Assembly (NCBI GenBank): GCA_048213135.1
Contig: PS015009.1
Coordinates: 2,232,001-2,296,000 of the forward strand
DNA from: Reclinomonas americana ATCC 50394
Taxonomy: Eukaryota; Jakobida; Jakobea; Jakobida
Length of the DNA: 64,000 bases
Direction: 5' to 3'
Of the stretch, positions 25,111-33,301 are shown in pieces (the stretch's first letter is position 1; every line of letters starts with the position of its first letter). Below the pieces are notes generated by a model, which was not told where the DNA came from, searched no databases, and was given only the letters and a program-made list of their open reading frames with translations. A program made the position numbers and the translations under genes.

Positions 25111-26838
25111 ATGAAACATGTCTATTTACTATGTATCCCGGTATTGTTGTTAGCTGCATGTAATAACAGCAAGGATAAAAAAGAAGAAAGGGTACAAGAA
25201 AAAAAGAAAGAGACCATCGGGTGTGCCGGTTCTAAAATGACCGATAAGGACTGGTACAGTTCCGGTAAAAAGGCACCGCTCTTCAAGGGACTGGAAGGGA
25301 TCAATTTTCCGGTGACAACAAACAGTCCTGAAGTACAGACCTATTTTAACCAGGGTATGATGCTGGCTTATGGTTTTAACCACGCCGAAGCAGCGAGGTC
25401 TTTTTATGAAGCCACCCGGCTGGATTCCTCCTGCGCTATGGCGTACTGGGGTTTTGCTTATGTATTAGGCCCCAACTATAACGCCGGTATGGAAGAAGAT
25501 AATTTTCAAAGAGCTTACGCGGCGATTGTCAAGGCAAAATCGCTTTCAGAGAAGTGTACACCCAAAGAAATTGCGCTTATCGAAGCTTTAACAGCACGCT
25601 ATGCCGAACAACCGCCTGCCGACCGCAAGCCTCTCGACATTGCTTATGCGGCAGCCATGAAGAAAGTGTATAACCAGTACCCCTCCGACCCGGATATAGG
25701 TGCGTTGTATGCCGAGTCTGTAATGGACCTGCATCCCTGGGACCTTTACGATAAGAAGACACTTGCGCCCAAAGCCTGGACACCCGAACTGGTTGCTGTG
25801 CTGGAACATCTTATGAAAATAAATCCCCTGCATCCCGGTGCACACCATTTTTATATACATGCTGTGGAAGCCTCTTCCACCCCGGGGAGAGGTATGGCGA
25901 GCGCACGATTACTGGACTCATTGGTGCCTGGCGCGGGACACCTGGTGCATATGTCTTCGCATATCTACATACGCACCGGCGATTATCATTTGGGTTCGCT
26001 TTCTAATATCCACGCTGTGGAGGTAGACAGCATTTACACCACGGCATGCCATGCGCAGGGTGCTTACCCGCTGGGTTATTACCCGCACAACTATCATTTC
26101 CTCGCGGCTACGGCAACGCTGGAAGGTGATTCCAGAATGGCGTGGATGGCGGCTGAAAAATTGCGGCAGCATACTGCTGAAGACATCATGCGGCAACCGG
26201 GATGGGGAACACTGCAGCATTATTATACCATACCTTATTATATCGCTATAAAGTTTTGCATGTGGGATACGATTCTTGCTCTCCCATCGCCGGCAAAGGA
26301 TCTTATTTACCCAAGGGCCACCTGGCATTATGCAAGAGGTATGGCTTACCTTGGAAAGAACGATGCAGTCCGTGCACAAAAAGAAGCGGATACCCTTGCC
26401 CTGCTGTCGGCCGACACCAGCCTGAAGGACATGACCATATGGAATATCAATACCGTAACAGACCTGTTACAGATTGCGAAAGATGTACTGTCTGCCGAAA
26501 TAGCAGCGAAACAAAATCAACCGGATAAAGCCATTGCTTTGCTCACGAAAGCCATTGCCGCTGAGGATAACCTGAATTATAATGAACCACCAGACTGGTT
26601 TTTTTCAGTACGGCATCATTTAGGAAAAGTGTTGCTAGCCGCGGGGAAATACAGTGAAGCGGAAAAAGTGTACCGCCAGGACCTGCGAACCTGGCCGAAG
26701 AATGGCTGGGCACTGATAGGATTGCACCAGGCATTAGTACAACAAAAGAAAAACGCGGAGGCGCAAAAAACGATGACTGAATTTACGGAGGCGTGGAAAT
26801 ACGCGGATGTGAAAATATCCTGCCTGGGTGCTGAATAG
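25111..26838 (+). CDS. TPR-repeat lipoprotein
   Basis: A 575-residue lipoprotein. The signal ends in a lipobox LLAAC, followed by a charged linker (NNSKDKKEERVQEKKKE). The body has tetratricopeptide-like helices: FNHAEAARSFYEATRLDSSC, AMAYWGFAYVLGPNYNAGME, and near the C-terminus GKYSEAEKVYRQDLRTWPKN. It is probably a periplasm- or surface-facing scaffold; partners are unknown. Start ATG 25111 opens the signal peptide. The upstream in-frame extension to 24889 overlaps the divergent DUF2490 gene and is not believed. Confidence 0.82.
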   Translation: MKHVYLLCIPVLLLAACNNSKDKKEERVQEKKKETIGCAGSKMTDKDWYSSGKKAPLFKGLEGINFPVTTNSPEVQTYFNQGMMLAYGFNHAEAARSFYEATRLDSSCAMAYWGFAYVLGPNYNAGMEEDNFQRAYAAIVKAKSLSEKCTPKEIALIEALTARYAEQPPADRKPLDIAYAAAMKKVYNQYPSDPDIGALYAESVMDLHPWDLYDKKTLAPKAWTPELVAVLEHLMKINPLHPGAHHFYIHAVEASSTPGRGMASARLLDSLVPGAGHLVHMSSHIYIRTGDYHLGSLSNIHAVEVDSIYTTACHAQGAYPLGYYPHNYHFLAATATLEGDSRMAWMAAEKLRQHTAEDIMRQPGWGTLQHYYTIPYYIAIKFCMWDTILALPSPAKDLIYPRATWHYARGMAYLGKNDAVRAQKEADTLALLSADTSLKDMTIWNINTVTDLLQIAKDVLSAEIAAKQNQPDKAIALLTKAIAAEDNLNYNEPPDWFFSVRHHLGKVLLAAGKYSEAEKVYRQDLRTWPKNGWALIGLHQALVQQKKNAEAQKTMTEFTEAWKYADVKISCLGAE

Positions 26839-26875
26839 CAGCAAAGAAAAGCATCGTAACCGTTCAGTTCGGGTT

Positions 26876-27928
26876 TTAGTGACCTGAAGCCAGCTGGATG
26901 AAAGAAGTAAATTTTTTATCACCGGATAAACGGGCTACTTCAGTTTTCGTTAAGCCATCCTTCCAGTTGTGAACGGCTTTATTGAGGTACGTGTATCCCC
27001 ATTTTTGCTTGGCCGCTTCCCCTGATCTTCTTATTTCCGCGATCTTCTTCGATGCGTATTTGTTCATGATATCGATGAAATCGCCTTTTACATCACTGGA
27101 GCCTTCCAGCAACCAGCGTTTGAGTGTGTTGACATAACCCGGCAGCGTTACATAAAAACTACCGAAGCCGATATAAGGTTCGAGGGTGATCACTTTATGG
27201 CTGAAGTTACCCGGCATAAACAAAGTTTGGTTTTCCTGTACCAGGAACCAATGCGCCGTTTTCAATTGCGAAAATTTTTCAAGACTGAATTTTGCCTGGT
27301 CATATACGGGGTCGTAGGTACAATCCTGCAGACCAACTTTTTTTCCTTCCAGCCGGTCCCAGGCCAGCCATAGTTTTTTGCCCACGAAACAATGGTTGCT
27401 GCCATCGCCATCGTCGGAATGGGAGTCGCTGAAAATACCGCGGGAACTGATCACCAGGGTAAGCATCTCCAGGAAGGAAACCTCGTAAGGGCAATGCACC
27501 AGCAGGTTGAAATAAGTAAGGGCTTCCGCATCTATATTATCATAGAACCGCGTATTACGGAAATGCAGGTCGGTAACCCCGAATTTAGACCGTTGCCGCA
27601 GCCATCTTTCAATGGTATCCTGTATGGTCACTTTTTTAAGGGTGCGCTTGGGCCCGGTACGGATATAGATCTTCTCATTTTTGGGCAACCCCTGTTTCAG
27701 TTTCCTTACCAGCCCGTCGATCAGCGTTTCCTTTTGGGCCAGGCCGGGGTCGAGGGGGTAATTGGTAAACACCACCGTTTTGCCGGCGTACATATGATCA
27801 TATAACTTTTTATGGGAGTAGGGCTGGGGAGCCAGGTAACGGGCACTTAAGGCTTTGCTGAACTTTTCGGAGTGGCGCAGGGTACGGTCAAAGCTTGCCG
27901 CGTCCCGGATTTCATGTAAGGGTACCAT
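26876..27928 (-). CDS. JmjC-like cupin domain protein
   Basis: A 350-residue protein with cupin_8/JmjC features. SRGIFSDSHSDDGDGSNHCF gives an HxD pair (H170, D172) and LFMPGNFSHKVITLEP gives the distal histidine (H244), 74 residues later, as in Fe(II)/2-oxoglutarate hydroxylases. KKLWLAWDR matches the usual strand after the HxD. Such enzymes hydroxylate proteins, peptides or RNA; the substrate here is unknown. I start at ATG 27928 (MVPLHEIRDA); a frame upstream to 28021 has poor composition. The gene is divergent from a 59-residue cationic peptide gene, a candidate partner (inference). Confidence 0.72.
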   Translation of the reverse strand: MVPLHEIRDAASFDRTLRHSEKFSKALSARYLAPQPYSHKKLYDHMYAGKTVVFTNYPLDPGLAQKETLIDGLVRKLKQGLPKNEKIYIRTGPKRTLKKVTIQDTIERWLRQRSKFGVTDLHFRNTRFYDNIDAEALTYFNLLVHCPYEVSFLEMLTLVISSRGIFSDSHSDDGDGSNHCFVGKKLWLAWDRLEGKKVGLQDCTYDPVYDQAKFSLEKFSQLKTAHWFLVQENQTLFMPGNFSHKVITLEPYIGFGSFYVTLPGYVNTLKRWLLEGSSDVKGDFIDIMNKYASKKIAEIRRSGEAAKQKWGYTYLNKAVHNWKDGLTKTEVARLSGDKKFTSFIQLASGH

Positions 27929-28064
27929 AAATAAGCAGGTTTCGGGATTAAGTAATAAGTTAATATAATATATTATTCCCGAATATTTTGTTAAACAGGC
28001 GGCAAATCTTCTCCAAGACAAGGGTGTTTATTGATCCTATCCTTGATTTTGACCGTTCATCACA

Positions 28065-28157
28065 ATGGCAAAAATTCTCGCTATTGATGAATAGGAGCTT
28101 ATAATATTAATAATCAAGATGTTAGAATAAAATTTATCGCAAACTACTATAAAATAA
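28065..28157 (+). pseudogene. Possible decayed N-terminus of a response regulator
   Basis: Reading from ATG 28065 gives MAKILAIDE, a TAG stop, then ELIILIIKMLE and a TAA stop in the same frame. The pattern hydrophobic-IL-x-ID-D/E...hydrophobic helix-MLE is that of the first strand and helix of a receiver domain. Two in-frame stops and no downstream domain mean it is at most a relic. The match is short and may be chance. Confidence 0.3.
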
Positions 28158-28169
28158 TTGGTACTATGT

Positions 28170-28201
28170 TTTGTATAGTACTAAAATTCTCTCTATCTTT
28201 G
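28170..28201 (+). promoter_or_regulatory. Consensus promoter of the small peptide gene
   Basis: TTTG (28170-28173) is followed after 20 bp by TATCTTTG (28194-28201), an excellent match to the Bacteroidota promoter (TTTG, about 19-20 bp, TAnnTTTG). Transcription would start near 28208, giving a leader of about 65 nt before the ATG at 28274. Confidence 0.75.
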
Positions 28202-28273
28202 TGTAACAAAACAAAAAGGTACAACGTACCACTAACAGAAAAACAAATTTTTAAAATTATAAAAAGTACAGCC

Positions 28274-28453
28274 ATGAAAAAGAACAACCAATTATTCAGC
28301 ACCCTGAGCAAAGAACAAGTAGAGAACCTGACTACAGAAGTAAAAGAAACCATTGCCGTAGGATATACCCCGGTTAAGCAGTTCGGTTCTGTAGATATGT
28401 GGAATGTCCGTCGCCAGCGCAGGAGCCTGAGCAGCAGGAGAAGTTTAGTATAG
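28274..28453 (+). CDS. Short Arg-rich peptide, RiPP-precursor-like, unknown function
   Basis: A 59-residue peptide. The first half is leader-like and amphipathic (FSTLSKEQVENLTTEVKETI), the second half is a distinct cationic tail: KQFGSVDMWNVRRQRRSLSS then RRSLV, with seven Arg in the last 14 residues or so and a single Trp at 43. The ATG at 28274 is preceded by a consensus promoter, and a strong terminator follows, so it is a stand-alone transcription unit. The JmjC-like gene is divergent upstream. It may be a modified peptide precursor or a small nucleic-acid- or ribosome-binding protein. I loosely recall D(L/M)WN..R..R tails in other small Bacteroidota proteins, unverified. Confidence 0.72.
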   Translation: MKKNNQLFSTLSKEQVENLTTEVKETIAVGYTPVKQFGSVDMWNVRRQRRSLSSRRSLV

Positions 28454-28493
28454 CCAAATAAAAAGTATAGCCACTTTTTGAAAAACTTTCCTG

Positions 28494-28518
28494 GTCCCGG
28501 TAAAACGGGACTTTTTTT
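28494..28518 (+). terminator. Terminator of the small peptide gene
   Basis: GTCCCG (28494-28499) pairs with CGGGAC (28506-28511) around GTAAAA and is followed by seven T. It ends 7 bp before the convergent gene's stop at 28525. Confidence 0.85.
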
Positions 28519-28524
28519 ATGCCC

Positions 28525-29205
28525 TTACTTCCGCTGGATGCTGATCCGCATGATGGCGTCGAGCAACTGATCGGGAATATCACCTGAACCGGCAAAGCGG
28601 GTATTGGCCGTGATGGAGCTTTTAGAAATAAAGAAAACTTTTTCGAGTCCGTAACCCCGGACCTTTAAGCGGTATGGTGAGAGCGCCTGGTTAAGGCGGG
28701 CAGTTAAAGAAGTATGTAAAAGAAAAGAACTGATCAGCTGGTAGGAGGGTATCTGCTTACTTTTACTCACTTTTTCCCGGTACAGCCGGGTAACATCGGC
28801 ACAGGCGTCGCCGGTTTCGGATAGCCTGCCCAGCGAGATGCTGCTTAGCGAATCGAGAAAAAATTCCCGGGCAATAACGGGCATCATGGTCTCCAGTTCC
28901 TGCATTTCTTCTTCCCAGGTCATGGTTTGCTGCGCCAGGTGTATATCCATACCCAGCTTTTTATTTTCCCGCGTCTCGTGCAGCACACAACTGAAGCGGG
29001 AACTGTCGTTTCCTTTTTTCAGGAAATAACGCATGGAACGACTGAGGGTGGCTTTGCCCGGCATTTCGTACAGGTTGACCAGGCCGATAACGGCAGTATC
29101 GGAACCAGAACGGGTAACTGTACCCTGCCGGCGTGCAAGCACCACAACAGGCAGCATTAGTATTGCCGCAGTCCATATCACCAGCCGGTAAGATTGCCTG
29201 CACAT
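28525..29205 (-). CDS. Uncharacterised secreted/membrane-anchored protein
   Basis: A 226-residue protein that I do not recognise. The N-terminus RLVIWTAAILMLPVVVLA is a signal peptide or membrane anchor. The rest is mixed alpha/beta with GDACADVTRLYREKVSKSKQ and a C-terminal half LNQALSPYRLKVRGYGLEKV. The Cys residues are few. It starts one base after the stop of the GNAT gene on the same strand, so the two are probably one operon. It converges with the small peptide gene, separated by a terminator. Confidence 0.75.
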   Translation of the reverse strand: MCRQSYRLVIWTAAILMLPVVVLARRQGTVTRSGSDTAVIGLVNLYEMPGKATLSRSMRYFLKKGNDSSRFSCVLHETRENKKLGMDIHLAQQTMTWEEEMQELETMMPVIAREFFLDSLSSISLGRLSETGDACADVTRLYREKVSKSKQIPSYQLISSFLLHTSLTARLNQALSPYRLKVRGYGLEKVFFISKSSITANTRFAGSGDIPDQLLDAIMRISIQRK

Positions 29206-29206
29206 A

Positions 29207-29752
29207 TTAACCAGGGTTAGTCAGTGAATAAAATACCTGTGGAAGTTCACCCGGGGAAGGTTCTATATACATACTGTCGTCCCGCACAAAATGATTTCGC
29301 TCCAGGATCTTTACTGATCTGTCGTTCCCCGATGCCGGGAGCGCCGTCATTTTCTTCATTCCCATTTCCGTAAAAGCGTAACCGATCACCAGTTCTATAG
29401 CTTCCTGCATGATACCCCTGCCCTGGAAAGCCGGCATCAGTTCATACCCTACCTCACCCTGGTCCAGCTCCGGTTCCAGGTTCCACAGGCAGATGGTGCC
29501 CACCAGCCCGGGTTCGTCTTTCAGTTCAATTACCCAGTACGCCGATTGGTTGTTGGCGATGCTATTATTGATCTTCCCGATAAAAACCTTCGCTTCCTCC
29601 ACGCTTGTATTGGGTTGCCGGTCGAGGTACTGGTTCACCAGCGGGTCGGAACGGAGCAGGGATATACGCTCCGCATCAGCGGGTACAAGTGCCCGCAGGC
29701 GCAGGCGGCTGCCCGCCAATTCAGGAAAAGGATCCAAATGTATACGCAGCAT
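29207..29752 (-). CDS. GNAT family N-acetyltransferase (RimJ/RimL type)
   Basis: A 181-residue acetyltransferase: RLRLRALVPADAERISLLRS at the N-terminus and the acetyl-CoA region EVGYELMPAFQGRGIMQEAI. Substrate unknown. It is the first gene of a two-gene operon with the uncharacterised protein just downstream (1-bp gap). Confidence 0.88.
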   Translation of the reverse strand: MLRIHLDPFPELAGSRLRLRALVPADAERISLLRSDPLVNQYLDRQPNTSVEEAKVFIGKINNSIANNQSAYWVIELKDEPGLVGTICLWNLEPELDQGEVGYELMPAFQGRGIMQEAIELVIGYAFTEMGMKKMTALPASGNDRSVKILERNHFVRDDSMYIEPSPGELPQVFYSLTNPG

Positions 29753-29897
29753 AAGTCGGTTTTAATGCCCCTCCGGGCCGGTCTGTCTTAAATATACAAA
29801 GACCGGCTGACATATAGTTTTCCTCCGCATGTATTTTATATCAGATGGACATCATATTCCGGGTCAAATATTTCTGCATTTTTATATCTTTTACTTC

Positions 29898-29905
29898 TAC
29901 ATTTG
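29898..29905 (+). promoter_or_regulatory. Candidate -7 element for kup
   Basis: TACATTTG matches TAnnTTTG and lies 78 bp before the kup start. The -33 region (TTTCTG near 29871) is weak. No riboswitch fold was evident by eye in the leader. Confidence 0.45.
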
Positions 29906-29982
29906 TGATGCATTTTTGATCGGCTTACTACCCATTACTGGTTTAGACCGTAGCCTGCCGGTGAACATTTTAATCTTTTATT

Positions 29983-32001
29983 GTGTCGAAACATGTTAAT
30001 AAGGTAACAGCGGCGGGACTGCTTGTTGCATTAGGTATTATCTATGGTGATATCGGTACTTCACCTTTGTATGTTTTCAGTGAAATTATTAATGGTAAGA
30101 AAGTAGATGAACTGCTCATCATAGGAGGCTTGTCTTGTATCATATGGACACTTACGCTTCAGACAACAATAAAATATGTGATTCTTACCCTCCGGGCTGA
30201 TAACAAAGGTGAAGGAGGTATCTTTTCTCTATACACTCTTGTACGACGGCAGAAAAAATGGCTTGTTATACCCGCTATGATTGGGGGGGCCGCACTGCTG
30301 GCTGATGGTATGATAACACCGCCGATTACAGTTACAGCTGCTATAGAAGGACTGGATAATATCCCTATTCTGCATGGGATCGAATTAAGGACCATCATCA
30401 TTATTGTACTGGCGATACTGGCCATATTATTTTTCATGCAGCAGTTTGGTACACATTCCATAGGAAGAATGTTTGGACCAATCATGCTGGTATGGTTCAT
30501 TATGCTGGCCGTATTGGGAATTTCGCATATTACGGATGACTGGAATATTCTTAAGGCATTCAATCCTTATTATGCAATCAAATTGCTGACAATTTATCCT
30601 AAGGGCTTCTGGCTTCTTGGGGCTGTTTTTCTGTGTACAACGGGTGCAGAAGCATTATACAGTGACTTGGGGCATTGTGGGAGAGGTAATATCCGCAATT
30701 CGTGGATACTGGTTAAAGCTTGCCTGATTCTGAACTACCTGGGCCAGGGATCATATCTTTTGCATAACTATAAAGGGACCGTTTTTGCTACCAAGGAGCT
30801 AATGCACAATTCTTCTTTTATGGCCGCTAACCCCACTGCTGTAGAAATGGTCAACCCCTTTTACGGACTTATGCCCGATTGGTTTGTTACCCCGGGAATA
30901 ATTATCGCCACCGCAGCAGCTATTATTGCCAGCCAGGCTTTGATCAGCGGTTCGTTCACACTGATCAGTGAAGCCATACGTCTGAACCTGTGGCCAAGAA
31001 TGAAGATCAATTACCCTTCGGAAGCCAAAGGCCAGTTGTTTATACCTGGTATCAACGCCCTGTTATTTGCGGGTTGCTGCGCTATTGTATTGTACTTCCA
31101 AACTTCGGGAGCGATGGGTGCCGCTTACGGCCTGGCCATCACGCTTTGTATGCTGGCTACTACTATATTGTTCTCTAATTTTATGATCACGAAAAGGATC
31201 AAGCCCGTATTCATTTACCTGTTTCTTGCGGTTTTTCTTACTATAGAGATCGGGTTCCTTATTGCCAATCTTGATAAATTCCCTCATGGCGGTTATGTAA
31301 CATTGATCGTAGGTGGTGGCCTCTTTGCTGTGATGTACGTCTGGTACCGGGCCAGGAAGATCAAAAACCGTTATGTGGAATTTGTGCGGCTGCATGAATA
31401 TATACCTAAACTTGAAGAACTCAGCAATGATACATCAGTACCGAAATACGCCACCCACCTGGTGTACCTGACGAGTGCCAACAATCCCAAAGAGATTGAA
31501 CACAAGATCATTTATTCCATCCTCAGCGGCAAGCCCAAAAGGGCTGATATTTACTGGTTTGTACATGTGGATACCCTGGATGACCCATATACCAGTGAAT
31601 ATTGCGTTGAACATATTATTCCCAATGATATCATACGGGTAGAATTCAGGCTGGGCTTCCGTATGGCGCCGCGGTTGAACCTCATGTTCAAGAAAGTGGT
31701 GGAAGACCTGGTGGCCAACCGCGAGGTGAATGTAACCAGCCGCTATGAAAGTCAGCAGCGCAACAATGTGGTAGGCGACTTCCAGTTTGTGGTGATGGAA
31801 AAATTCCTGTCGCAGGATAATGAACTGCCTTTCTTTGAACGCGTAGTAATGAAACTGTACTTCTATATTAAAGAGATATCGCTCAGCGAAGAACGGGGTT
31901 TTGGATTGGAGCAAAGCACCGTGCATGTAGAGAAGTTTCCGCTCATTATTGCGCCGGTCAGCAAACTAAAGTTGAAAAGGATCTATACGGATGAAGATTA
32001 A
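29983..32001 (+). CDS. kup: Low-affinity potassium transporter Kup
   Basis: A 672-residue KUP/HAK/KT potassium-proton symporter. The first helix holds the family signature LGIIYGDIGTSPLYVF; about 12 membrane helices follow to about residue 455 (for example GGIFSLYTLVRR, GAEALYSDLGHCGRGNIRNSW). The last 200 residues form the cytoplasmic domain. The start is GTG at 29983, which places the signature at the usual distance. A rhodanese gene follows 11 bp later in the same direction. Confidence 0.95.
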   Translation: MSKHVNKVTAAGLLVALGIIYGDIGTSPLYVFSEIINGKKVDELLIIGGLSCIIWTLTLQTTIKYVILTLRADNKGEGGIFSLYTLVRRQKKWLVIPAMIGGAALLADGMITPPITVTAAIEGLDNIPILHGIELRTIIIIVLAILAILFFMQQFGTHSIGRMFGPIMLVWFIMLAVLGISHITDDWNILKAFNPYYAIKLLTIYPKGFWLLGAVFLCTTGAEALYSDLGHCGRGNIRNSWILVKACLILNYLGQGSYLLHNYKGTVFATKELMHNSSFMAANPTAVEMVNPFYGLMPDWFVTPGIIIATAAAIIASQALISGSFTLISEAIRLNLWPRMKINYPSEAKGQLFIPGINALLFAGCCAIVLYFQTSGAMGAAYGLAITLCMLATTILFSNFMITKRIKPVFIYLFLAVFLTIEIGFLIANLDKFPHGGYVTLIVGGGLFAVMYVWYRARKIKNRYVEFVRLHEYIPKLEELSNDTSVPKYATHLVYLTSANNPKEIEHKIIYSILSGKPKRADIYWFVHVDTLDDPYTSEYCVEHIIPNDIIRVEFRLGFRMAPRLNLMFKKVVEDLVANREVNVTSRYESQQRNNVVGDFQFVVMEKFLSQDNELPFFERVVMKLYFYIKEISLSEERGFGLEQSTVHVEKFPLIIAPVSKLKLKRIYTDED

Positions 32002-32012
32002 AGACATTTGTC

Positions 32013-32321
32013 ATGAGATCGATAACCGCGGCTGCGCTTAAAGACAAATTTGGAAAAGGCGAGCCTGTTTTCCTGCTGGATGTACGGGAACCGTATGAGC
32101 ATGAAGCGTTCAATATAGGCGGAACGCTCATCCCGTTAGGCGACGTGGTACACCGGTATAAAGAAATACCGGCAACAGGCGAAGTGGTTGTTTACTGCCG
32201 CAAAGGCATCCGGAGCCAGATCGCCATACAACGCCTGCAGGATAAATTCCAGTTTCAAAACCTGGTGAACCTTATTGGCGGCACCGAAGCCTGGAAACAA
32301 TTACCGGCTGATCAATCATAA
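32013..32321 (+). CDS. Single-domain rhodanese
   Basis: A 102-residue rhodanese domain. The N-terminal FLLDVREPYEHEAFNIGGTL and the catalytic loop VVYCRKGIRSQIAIQRL (active Cys near residue 68) are typical of GlpE/PspE-like sulfurtransferases, which transfer sulfane sulfur to cyanide in vitro and to unknown acceptors in vivo. Coupled position behind kup may be only an operon of convenience. Confidence 0.9.
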   Translation: MRSITAAALKDKFGKGEPVFLLDVREPYEHEAFNIGGTLIPLGDVVHRYKEIPATGEVVVYCRKGIRSQIAIQRLQDKFQFQNLVNLIGGTEAWKQLPADQS

Positions 32322-32404
32322 TAGTAAGGTCTCAATCACAGGTCCCGGGCAAAATTCATAATTCATAATTCGTAATTCATCATCAGGAATAGTATTTTGT
32401 ACCT
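32322..32404. repeat. AATTCRTAATTC repeats before the first hydrolase
   Basis: Four tandem versions of AATTCATAATTCGTAATTC occur at about 32355-32383. A very similar run lies at 33267-33296 before the second hydrolase, and a weaker one near 59885-59920. These AT-rich runs are self-complementary (GAATT/AATTC). Confidence 0.55.
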
Positions 32405-33205
32405 GTGAACTCTTCTCTCCTGCACATACTGCTTTACATCGCCGGTGGCATAGCTGTACTTTCCGTGATCGTATATTTCATCCAGGAAAAATTCATTTTT
32501 AAGCCTGAAAAATTAAAGCAGGATTTCCAGTACAAGTATGATGCGCCTTTCAGGGAATTGTTCTTTGATGTAGAACCCGGTGTAAGGATCAACGGGCTTC
32601 ATTTTTTTGTGGATAAACCGCTGGGGCTGATCCTTTATTTTCATGGCAACTCCCGCAGTATTAAAGGATGGGCCAAGTATGCCCGGGATTTTTACCGCTA
32701 TAATTATGATGTGGTGCTGGTGGATTACCGCGGTTTTGGCAAGAGTACTGGTAAGCGTACGGAAAAAGATATGCTGAATGATATGCAGTTTGTGTACGAC
32801 AGCCTGAAAGCCACTTATCCTGAAAACCACCTGATCGTTTACGGGCGCAGCCTGGGCAGTGGGTTTGCAGCCAAGCTGGCGGCCGATAACAAACCCCGCT
32901 ACCTGATACTGGATGCGCCTTATTTCAGTTTCAGGAAAACGATAGAAAGATTCCTCCCCATCCTCCCGGTCAAATATATTTTACGGTATCATCTTCGCAG
33001 CGATAAGTGGATTCCTAAGGTAAACTGCCATACGTATATCCTGCATGGTACCAAGGACTGGCTCATACCCATCAGCCAGAGTGAGCAGTTGCAGGCGCTT
33101 AACCCCAGGAAGATCACCCTCATCCGGATCGTCGGCGGACGGCACAATAACCTGCCTACTTTCCCGGAGTACCATAATTTTATAAGAGACATACTGAAGT
33201 ATTAA
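32405..33205 (+). CDS. Membrane-anchored alpha/beta hydrolase
   Basis: A 266-residue serine hydrolase with an N-terminal membrane helix (LLHILLYIAGGIAVLSVIVY). The oxyanion region is LILYFHGNSRSIKGW, the nucleophile elbow is VYGRSLGSG (GxSxG), and the catalytic His lies in VGGRHNNL near the C-terminus. It is related to the BEM46/ABHD13 branch; substrate unknown. Start is GTG at 32405. A paralogue follows at 33302. Confidence 0.85.
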   Translation: MNSSLLHILLYIAGGIAVLSVIVYFIQEKFIFKPEKLKQDFQYKYDAPFRELFFDVEPGVRINGLHFFVDKPLGLILYFHGNSRSIKGWAKYARDFYRYNYDVVLVDYRGFGKSTGKRTEKDMLNDMQFVYDSLKATYPENHLIVYGRSLGSGFAAKLAADNKPRYLILDAPYFSFRKTIERFLPILPVKYILRYHLRSDKWIPKVNCHTYILHGTKDWLIPISQSEQLQALNPRKITLIRIVGGRHNNLPTFPEYHNFIRDILKY

Positions 33206-33301
33206 TTACTAATTAAGAATGTCTTGTAGCGTATGATCTTGCCCGGAACTGTTACGGTGCTATAATCGCAATTCGTAATTCATAATTCGTAATTTCACGC
33301 T
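33206..33301. repeat. AATTCRTAATTC repeats before the second hydrolase
   Basis: AATTCGTAATTCATAATTCG occurs at about 33271-33290, the same motif as before the first hydrolase. It suggests that the repeat was copied with the gene or that both genes sit next to a dispersed repeat. Confidence 0.5.
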
